Origin: Pseudomonadota bacterium
Lineage (GTDB): Bacteria > Pseudomonadota > Gammaproteobacteria > Pseudomonadales > Azotimanducaceae
Length of the DNA: 5,917 nucleotides
NCBI GenBank assembly: GCA_027622495.1
Contig: JAQBYL010000277.1
Span: 1-5,917 of the forward strand
Reading direction: 5' to 3'
Shown here: in pieces, positions 1 to 5,700 of the stretch
Numbering within the stretch: position 1 is the stretch's first letter
Layout: each line of letters opens with the position of its first letter
Position numbers and translations under genes: made by a program
Notes under the pieces: model-generated
What the model was told of the DNA's origin: nothing
What the model saw: only the letters and a program-made list of their open reading frames with translations
The model's database searches: none

Positions 1-206
1 CGCAGCGTGTTGATTTCATCGGGGGTCAGTTTTTCGCGCCCGGCCAGCGCATCAGGTCGTTCAAGCGGTGTGGCTGAGTTGTTGGCCCACACACCCTGCA
101 GGTCGGGTCGGCCACTGGGTGTTCTGGGCACCTGCCAATCCGAATCGGCGGTCTGGCTGACTGCACTCAGCGTCAGCAGCAACAGGCAAGCAAGTAATAA
201 ACGCAT
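1..206 (-). CDS. Secreted 'PDLQGVW' family protein, N-terminal fragment (cut by left window edge)
   Basis: Reading the minus strand from the ATG at 206-204 gives 68 codons that stay open to the left edge. The first 17 residues, MRLLLACLLLLTLSAVS, form a typical signal peptide: one Arg, a run of Leu, then Ala-Val-Ser before Gln18, a plausible signal peptidase I site. The early Cys7 is too close to the N-terminus for a lipobox. The mature part continues QVPRTPSGRPDLQGVWANN and then TPLERPDALAGREKLTPDE. This matches from memory the start of a large family of uncharacterised exported proteins of acidobacteria and proteobacteria ('PDLQGVW...TPLERP'). An AGGAGG-like site (GGGAGG, 215-220) lies 8 bases upstream and supports this start. 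The gene follows the MaoC-like gene in the same direction after 69 bp, so it may be co-transcribed or have its own promoter. The function is unknown; export to the periplasm is inferred. Confidence 0.82.
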   Translation of the reverse strand, partial: MRLLLACLLLLTLSAVSQTADSDWQVPRTPSGRPDLQGVWANNSATPLERPDALAGREKLTPDEINTL

Positions 207-214
207 GGTTTTGG

Positions 215-220
215 CCTCCC
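215..220 (-). promoter_or_regulatory. Ribosome binding site of the secreted protein gene
   Basis: On the minus strand GGGAGG lies 8 bases before the ATG at 206. It is close to the ideal Shine-Dalgarno sequence and is the main support, together with the signal peptide, for calling this edge-truncated gene. Confidence 0.7.
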
Positions 221-235
221 GTATCAGCGGATCTG

Positions 236-241
236 AGTATA
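236..241 (-). promoter_or_regulatory. Possible -10 box for the secreted protein gene
   Basis: The minus strand reads TATACT, five of six matches to the sigma70 -10 consensus, about 30 bases before the start codon at 206. No convincing -35 hexamer lies 16-18 bp further upstream, so this is only a candidate for separate transcription of the secreted protein. The alternative is read-through from the MaoC-like gene, whose stop lies 69 bp upstream with no terminator hairpin in between. Confidence 0.3.
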
Positions 242-275
242 CACCCGGCTGTGCAGCAGACGCGATCGCTTGAGA

Positions 276-1109
276 TCAGGTGCCGCGCGGGCGAAAGATC
301 GTGTGGTGGCGTATCCGGGCAAGTTCTCCCGCAGGATCGCTGACTACACCATCAAGCACCTGGTACCAATGACCGTTCCGGTCATAGGCATCATTGATCT
401 GCGCGCCGACGGTGATCTCACACTCTGCTTTCGCCTGACGGCGATGCTGAATCTGACTGCGCACATGAATCGTCGGTCCATAAACAAAATTATGCCGGGT
501 CAGCGGCGCCATGCGGCCGGCGAGAAAATACGGATGCACCAGACCAGGCGCGCCACGCGCGGCACCAAGATAACGTTCATCATCAAGGCCAAGATCCACC
601 GCCACCATATCCCGCGCTGCCTGATTGCTCACGAACGCACCAAGGGGCCGCAGGGGGACATGCAGCGGAACAGAGTTGAGATCGTACCCGTGGAGCGTTT
701 TTAATGCCTTCTGCGCCGGTGCAATATCAGGCTGTGCCAGGTCATCGAGCCACAATGCATCACCAAGGCCTGCGCTGCCGTCTAACACTACCCGCCGGTC
801 ATCTCCTTCACCAGCAGTACAGGTTAGAGCCCAGTGTTGCGCGTCACGCACAACTTCGATCTGCAGTGTTTCACCTGCAAAGAGCGGTCTGCGTAAACTG
901 TAATCGACCCATCCGCGATCAAGCCACTCCGCGCCCAGCGCGCGGCAAAGTGTCTGCGCCGCCCAACCGTAGGTGCGAACGCCCGCAACCAGCGCACCCG
1001 CATAACCTGCAGCCCCTGCACCGGTTGCGTCGTGTATCGGATTGTGAACGCCTTTGCTCACCGGGTCTGGCGTACTCACCACGTGATCAACAAACTTCTG
1101 TTCTGCCAT
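276..1109 (-). CDS. MaoC-like double-hotdog protein (putative acyl dehydratase/hydratase relative)
   Basis: This is a complete 277-residue protein starting at ATG 1109 behind a modest AGGG at 1119-1122 (9-base spacing) and ending in TGA at 276-278. Residues about 15-120 look like a first hotdog domain: the hydratase-2 hallmark survives as N23-P24-I25-H26 followed by the small-residue helix AGAAGYAGALVAGV (31-44). Residues about 190-275 look like a second domain, with GPTIHVRSQIQH (211-222) and a closing RIRHHTIFRPR (265-275). MaoC/hydratase-2 enzymes add water to trans-2-enoyl-CoA using an Asp/His pair in G-D-x-N-P-x-H. Here His26 is present but the Asp position is Val21, so classical hydratase activity is doubtful. 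I recall a proteobacterial/actinobacterial group with 'N-x-I-H-D' and 'G-x-L-V-P-G-V' that also lacks this Asp. A role in acyl-CoA chemistry is inferred; the substrate is unknown. It diverges from rhlE and is followed by the secreted protein gene. Confidence 0.85.
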   Translation of the reverse strand: MAEQKFVDHVVSTPDPVSKGVHNPIHDATGAGAAGYAGALVAGVRTYGWAAQTLCRALGAEWLDRGWVDYSLRRPLFAGETLQIEVVRDAQHWALTCTAGEGDDRRVVLDGSAGLGDALWLDDLAQPDIAPAQKALKTLHGYDLNSVPLHVPLRPLGAFVSNQAARDMVAVDLGLDDERYLGAARGAPGLVHPYFLAGRMAPLTRHNFVYGPTIHVRSQIQHRRQAKAECEITVGAQINDAYDRNGHWYQVLDGVVSDPAGELARIRHHTIFRPRGT

Positions 1110-1128
1110 GTTTCATTACCCTATGGTT

Positions 1129-1152
1129 CGCAACACTTGCGATGTGCGCACA
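1129..1152. repeat. Short inverted repeat beside a 10-bp perfect palindrome
   Basis: At 1129-1141 CGCAA and TTGCG flank a 3-base centre, and at 1143-1152 TGTGCGCACA is a perfect palindrome. They sit 20-43 bases upstream of the MaoC-like start codon, where an operator or a 5' leader structure could lie. Both are short enough to be chance; no known regulator consensus was recognised. Confidence 0.35.
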
Positions 1153-1173
1153 ACGTCGTGTATGTCTGCAAGC

Positions 1174-1200
1174 GGTCGTAAAAACTTCTGTTTTGCGACC
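1174..1200. repeat. Hairpin with 10-bp stem and 7-base loop
   Basis: GGTCGTAAAA (1174-1183) pairs with TTTTGCGACC (1191-1200) around the loop ACTTCTG. All ten positions pair if transcribed from the plus strand, one being a G-U wobble (1179 with 1195); from the minus strand that pair becomes an A-C mismatch. The nearest T run on the plus strand begins 8 bases past the stem and no gene precedes it, so it is not a plain terminator. It could be a protein-binding site or an RNA structure in the leader of the MaoC-like gene. Confidence 0.6.
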
Positions 1201-1203
1201 ACA

Positions 1204-1251
1204 TAGGTTTTTTACAGCTTAGGTTTTTTACAGCTTAGGTTTTTTACAGCT
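1204..1251. repeat. Three perfect tandem copies of a 16-bp unit
   Basis: The unit TAGGTTTTTTACAGCT occurs at 1204-1219, 1220-1235 and 1236-1251 with no mismatches and no partial flanking copies beyond one base. Each unit holds a T6 tract (A6 on the minus strand). The 16-bp period equals about one and a half helical turns, so successive tracts face roughly opposite sides of the DNA, unlike classical phased bends. Perfect identity suggests recent slippage or selection as clustered binding sites. The array lies 95 bp upstream of the MaoC-like start and 61 bp before the rhlE -35 box. Confidence 0.95.
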
Positions 1252-1301
1252 TGACATACTGCCTGCCAACCCTCAGCCTGCCGCCCTTCGTCGACGCGCT
1301 C

Positions 1302-1315
1302 CACCCGTTCGGGTG
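1302..1315. repeat. 14-bp palindrome overlapping the rhlE -35 box
   Basis: CACCCG (1302-1307) and CGGGTG (1310-1315) are perfect inverted repeats around TT. The right arm shares three bases with the proposed -35 hexamer (1313-1318), which is where a repressor operator would be placed. The pattern is directly visible; the regulatory role is inferred and no regulator is recognised. Confidence 0.45.
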
Positions 1316-1341
1316 ACATCTCGACAACACCCACATATATC
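1313..1341 (+). promoter_or_regulatory. Candidate sigma70 promoter for rhlE
   Basis: GTGACA at 1313-1318 matches five of six -35 bases, and TATATC at 1336-1341 matches four of six -10 bases, with an ideal 17-bp spacer. The transcript would start near 1348, leaving a leader of about 77 bases before the TTG start. This is the best plus-strand promoter I found in the intergenic region. Confidence 0.5.
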
Positions 1342-1412
1342 CGTTCTTTCCTGTTGCGCGTAGGAATGCAGTGGACGCATAACCCGCTTAAACCAGCGCG
1401 GTCTGCGCCAAT

Positions 1413-1418
1413 AGGAAG
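1413..1418 (+). promoter_or_regulatory. Ribosome binding site that fixes the TTG start of rhlE
   Basis: AGGAAG lies 6 bases before TTG 1425. An in-frame TAA at 1389-1391 rules out any earlier start except within 1392-1424, where there is no start codon. The next in-frame ATG is residue 62, inside the helicase core. The TTG is therefore the only start that keeps the Q motif. Confidence 0.8.
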
Positions 1419-1424
1419 ACATCT

Positions 1425-2708
1425 TTGAATACCGTTGAATTCAGTTCACTCTTAAAGAGTGTAAAACTCCTGCGCGCGCTAAACGCACGCGGCTACTCTG
1501 AGGCCACCCCCATTCAGGCCCAGAGCATTCCCCATCTGATCGAGGGTCGTGATCTGCTCGGTATCGCGCAGACAGGAACGGGTAAAACCGCAGCCTTCGC
1601 CCTGCCTATGCTGCAGAAACTCGACAGTCTTGAGGATCGACCACAACCGCGAAGACCCCGATCCCTGATCCTTGCCCCCACCCGCGAACTGGTCCTGCAG
1701 ATCCTCGAGGAATTTGCGCTACTGGGTAAGCACACTGGTGTGCGATGCGTAAAAGTGATCGGTGGCGTTGGCGCGCAACCGCAGGTCAAAGCCTTGAGCA
1801 CCGGTTGCGATGTTCTCATCGCCACCCCCGGGCGTTTGCTCGATCTTGCCAACTCGCGCCACGTCGACCTGTCTCAGGTGGCCACACTGGTTCTTGATGA
1901 AGCGGATCGACTGCTGGATATGGGCTTTATCCGCGACGTTAAAAAGATCATCAAAATGACGCCCGACCGACGCCAGACTCTGCTCTTCTCTGCAACCATG
2001 CCTAAGGAAGTTGCTGAGTTGGCCCGCGAAATTCTCAAAAACCCGATCCGCGTAGACGTGTCTCCAAAACAAGTGACCGTAGACAAGATTGATCAGAGAG
2101 TGGTTCACGTTTCGAATGGTGACAAGCAGCGCATGCTCGAGACAATGCTGCACGCCAAAGAGGTCACCCGCGCGATCGTTTTTACCCGTACAAAACATGG
2201 CGCTAACAAGGTCGCCAAGAAACTTGAGCAGGCCGGGATTGTTGCTGAAGCGATCCATGGGAACAAATCCCAGGCGGCACGCCAGCGTGCTCTCGCCAGC
2301 TTTAAAAATGGTGACTGCTGGGTGCTGGTTGCAACCGACATCGCCGCCCGCGGGATTGATGTGAGCGGTGTCTCGCACGTGTTCAATCACGAGCTACCGC
2401 ACGAACCGGAAAGCTACGTTCACCGCATTGGCCGAACAGCGCGCGCAGGCGCCGATGGTGTGGCAGTGTCGCTGGTGGACTCGTCAGAGCGGCCGCGGCT
2501 GCAGGCGATCGAAAAGCTGATTAAGCACACGCTTTCCAAGGTAACCGTTGATTTGCCACCGATTGATCCGAGTTCGGTGGTGGTTAATCCGGTGCATCTG
2601 GCCAGACCGGTCACGCGCAGTCAGCCCACGGCGCGCGCCGGCGGGCAGGAGCCGGGTCGTCGACGACGTCGCCGTCGCGCCAACAACACCGGCACCGCAA
2701 GGGTTTAG
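1425..2708 (+). CDS. rhlE: ATP-dependent DEAD-box RNA helicase, RhlE type
   Basis: A complete 427-residue cytoplasmic enzyme that uses ATP to unwind short RNA duplexes; RhlE-type helicases act in ribosome maturation and RNA decay. All core motifs are intact: Q motif GYSEATPIQAQ (23-33), motif I AQTGTGKT (48-55), Ia PTREL (85-89), Ib TPGRLLD (134-140), II DEAD (158-161), III SAT (189-191), IV VFTRTK (252-257), V ATDIAARGID (303-312) and VI HRIGRTARAG (333-342). The stretch TRTKHGAN with AIHGNKSQ (277-284) is shared with E. coli RhlE and separates it from DbpA, SrmB and DeaD. The C-terminal tail is short (about residues 378-427), ends the fold with PGRRRRRRRANN (410-421), and probably binds RNA; E. 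coli RhlE has a longer tail. Translation starts at TTG, chosen from the Shine-Dalgarno site and the upstream in-frame stop. It stands alone, transcribed away from the MaoC-like gene and toward the transglutaminase gene. Confidence 0.95.
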   Translation: MNTVEFSSLLKSVKLLRALNARGYSEATPIQAQSIPHLIEGRDLLGIAQTGTGKTAAFALPMLQKLDSLEDRPQPRRPRSLILAPTRELVLQILEEFALLGKHTGVRCVKVIGGVGAQPQVKALSTGCDVLIATPGRLLDLANSRHVDLSQVATLVLDEADRLLDMGFIRDVKKIIKMTPDRRQTLLFSATMPKEVAELAREILKNPIRVDVSPKQVTVDKIDQRVVHVSNGDKQRMLETMLHAKEVTRAIVFTRTKHGANKVAKKLEQAGIVAEAIHGNKSQAARQRALASFKNGDCWVLVATDIAARGIDVSGVSHVFNHELPHEPESYVHRIGRTARAGADGVAVSLVDSSERPRLQAIEKLIKHTLSKVTVDLPPIDPSSVVVNPVHLARPVTRSQPTARAGGQEPGRRRRRRRANNTGTARV

Positions 2709-2740
2709 CGCTATCAGCAACTACCCCCACGCACAACGCT

Positions 2741-5700
2741 TCAAAGGCGCCGGGGGGCTGTCCTCAGATCCAGCGTGAACGGCTGATCCGGGTGCGGTAT
2801 CTCCGGTTTGAGACGCAAACGATCCTGACTGGCACCGTGGGCAAAGAACCGCGCGCCACGTCGCGCTTCAGCTTCGTTTGCATTCAGTGGGAAGGTATCG
2901 TAGTTGCGCCCGCCAGGGTGAGCCACGTAGTAGGTGGCGCCAGCAATGGAGCGCGCGTTGGCGGTATCGACCACATCAAACACCAGTGGTGAATGCACTT
3001 TGATGGTGGGATGCAGACTCGAGTGCTGGTCCCACGCTTTGTAGCGCAAACCAGCCACGAAGCTGCCGCGCTCACCGGTGGGGCGAAGCGGCATCGGCCG
3101 GCCATTGCAGGCGACTGTGTAGCGATCGCCTTTCATACCGCGGATCGATACCTGCAGACGCTCAATGGATGAGTCAACATAACGCGCTGTGCCCTGCGTG
3201 GTAGACTCTTCGCCAAGCACGTGCCAGGGTTCAAGGGCGTTGTGTACGTCGAGCTGCATGCCCTTCACCTCGATACTTCCAACCAGCGGAAAGCGGAATT
3301 CAAGGAACGGGGCGAACCAGGCTTCATCAAACGCATAGCCGTCTTTACGCATATCTGCGAGGACGTCGCACAGATCCTCCCACACAAAGTGACGCAGCAT
3401 GAAACGATCGTGCAGTTCGGTACCCCAGCGGATCAGCGGTTTGCGATAAGGTTTGCGCCAGAAGCGCGCGACCATAGCGCGCAACAACAGCAGCTGCACA
3501 ATGCTCATATGCGCGTGCGGCGGCATTTCAAAGGCACGGAATTCAACCAGACCTTTGCGCCCGGTCGGGCCATCGGGGGAGTACAGTTTGTCGATACAGA
3601 ACTCGGCGCGGTGGGTGTTACCGGTCAGATCCACCAGCGAGTTGCGCAACAGCCTGTCTACCAGCCACAACTGCTCCGTGTCGCCTTCTGGCAGCAGATC
3701 AAGGGCTATTTCCAGTTCGTACAGGTTGTCGTCGCGCGCTTCATCGGCGCGCGGCGCCTGACTGGTCGGGCCGATAAACATGCCGGAAAAAAGATAGGAA
3801 AGGCTTGGATGGCGCTGCCAGTAGGTAATGAAGCTGCGCAGCAGATCGGGCCTGCGTAAAAACGGGCTGTCGGCCGGTTGCGCTGCACCCATGGTCACAT
3901 GATTGCCGCCGCCGGTGCCCGAGTGACGGCCGTCGAGCATGAATTTTTCTGTGCCCAGGCGGGTCTGCCGCGCTTCTTCGTAGAGCAACTCGTTGTTGTC
4001 TACCAGATCGCGCCAGTTGCTGGCGGGGTGGATGTTGACTTCAATCACGCCGGGGTCCGGCGTGATCTGCAGTATGTTCAGCCGGGGATCGCGCGGTGGC
4101 TGATACCCTTCGAGCACAATCTTTAACTTCAGTCGCTTCGCGGCATTGGCAACCCGGTTGGCGAGATCGAGATAGACTTCCAGACGTTCCTGTGGCGGCA
4201 CAAAAACATAGATCCGCCCTTCGCGTGATTGCACACACAGCGCGGTGTGCACTATTTCTTTGGCTGAATCGGTCTCTTCGGTGACCGATGACACCGGTTC
4301 TTCATCACCATCCACAACAGGCAGCGCTTCACGCGGCTCAAAGGTGTCACGCGGTGGTTCGATGTCACGTTCGTCTTCCATCTCCCAGGGCAGCGATGCC
4401 AGCGGCAACCGGAAGCCCATGGGCGAATCTCCCGGGATCAGCAGCATGTGGTCGTTACGAAATGGCCAGGCGCTGGATTTCCAGTATCCGTCCGCCTCTT
4501 TGTTACCAGTGTCCTGCCACTTCAACGGCAACGCATAACCTGCCACTGAACCGATACCGGCTACAAACAGGCGGGCTATCCGCGCCCGTTCAAGAGGATC
4601 GTCGAGTTTCGGATCGGTGGGATCAACATTGATTGGCAGCCGGTTTTCCTGCATCAGATAGTGGCTTACGTCTTCGTAACCGGGGACCAGCCTTTTTTCG
4701 GAGAGGCCAAGATCTCTGGCGAGTGCCTGGGCAAGCTTCAGCGCGTGTTTGTGGTCGTAACCATCGGAGGTTGTTTCATCCACCACAGCATCGGGGTAGC
4801 GCACCACTGCTTTGCCATCCGAGCGCCAGAATATCGACAATGCCCAGCGTGGCAGCGGCTCACCCGGATACCACTTGCCCTGACCCACGTGCAGAAGGGC
4901 TTCCGGCGCAAACTTTTCGCGCAGCCGCAGCATCAGCTTTCCTGCCAGATCGCGTTTTGTCTCACTCAGTGCGGTGTAGTTCCACTCCGGTCCATCCATG
5001 TCGTCGATCGAGACGAATGTGGGTTCACCGCCCATGGTCAGACGCACATCGCCTTTAACCAGCTGTTTTTCCACTTTGTCGCCGAGCTTGAGGATCTGTT
5101 GCCACTGCTGAGCATCGTAAGGTTTGGTGACACGCGGATCCTCGTGTACCCGTTCCACCGTATTGCTGAAACTGAACTCGACTTCGGCAGGACCAGTAGC
5201 ACCGGTAATGGCTGCTGCGCTGACCGGATCGGGTGTGCAAGCAAGCGGAATATGGCCTTCGCCAGTCAGCAGACCAGATGTCGGGTCCAGCCCGATCCAG
5301 CCACCGCCAGGCAGAAACACCTCGGCCCATGCGTGCAGGTCGGTGAAGTCTTCCACCGCTCCCGATGGTCCGTCCAGGGCAGCCTGATCAGCCTTCAGCT
5401 GCACCAGATAGCCGGACACAAACCGGGCAGCAAGCCCCAGGTGACGCAGAATCTGCACCAGCAACCAGGCGCTGTCGCGACAGGAGCCCGACGCAAGCGA
5501 CAGGGTCTGCTCGCAACTCTGCACACCTGGCTCCATGCGGACCAGATAGGCGATATTGCCCTGCAGGCGTTGATTGAGCGAAACCAGAAAATTCACCACC
5601 TGGCTGGGTGATCGATCCACTTCGGAAAGCCACGCCTTAAGCAACGGACCGTGATCGGTGACTTCCAGATAAGGCATCAGATCCCGTCGCAATTGCGGGT

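Larger units (their letters stand above)
1110..1424. other. Divergent intergenic control region between the MaoC-like gene and rhlE
   Basis: This 315-bp stretch has no supportable protein gene and no tRNA or known riboswitch that I can recognise. It holds, in order: an inverted repeat plus palindrome (1129-1152), a long-stem hairpin (1174-1200), three perfect 16-bp tandem repeats (1204-1251), a palindrome (1302-1315) touching the -35 of a promoter (1313-1341) that faces rhlE, and the rhlE ribosome binding site (1413-1418). I could not find a convincing promoter for the MaoC-like gene on the minus strand, though it must start somewhere here unless transcription comes from elsewhere. The only open frames on the plus strand are about 20 codons or shorter. 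Confidence 0.8.

Noticed and set aside
1174..1213. Hairpin plus T tract as a Rho-independent terminator.
   Set aside because: Eight bases separate the stem from the T run, the stem base near the T run is not positioned for termination, and no plus-strand gene precedes it.
270..1222. Several overlapping plus-strand frames opposite the MaoC-like gene, one running into the intergenic region.
   Set aside because: The minus-strand protein has recognisable hotdog motifs throughout; the plus-strand frames have Arg- and His-rich composition typical of antisense shadows.
1251..1256. A perfect TTGACA -35 hexamer at the end of the tandem repeats.
   Set aside because: No acceptable -10 hexamer lies 16-18 bp downstream (the sequence there is GC-rich), so it is not supported as a promoter.
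1719..2390. A 223-codon open frame on the minus strand opposite rhlE.
   Set aside because: The rhlE reading frame carries all helicase motifs across this stretch, so the opposite frame is a shadow.
2656..2667. A 12-bp perfect palindrome GTCGTCGACGAC.
   Set aside because: It falls inside the codons for the Arg-rich tail of RhlE and is explained by repeated CGT/CGA/CGC arginine codons.
3221..3859. A 212-codon open frame on the plus strand opposite the DUF2126 region.
   Set aside because: It is fully antisense to conserved coding sequence, with no recognisable domain and no good ribosome binding site noted.
4661..5611. A 316-codon open frame on the plus strand opposite the transglutaminase gene.
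   Set aside because: It lies wholly antisense to a clearly conserved protein. Its product has low-complexity, His/Gln/Arg-rich composition with no recognisable motif. Long antisense frames are common opposite GC-rich genes.
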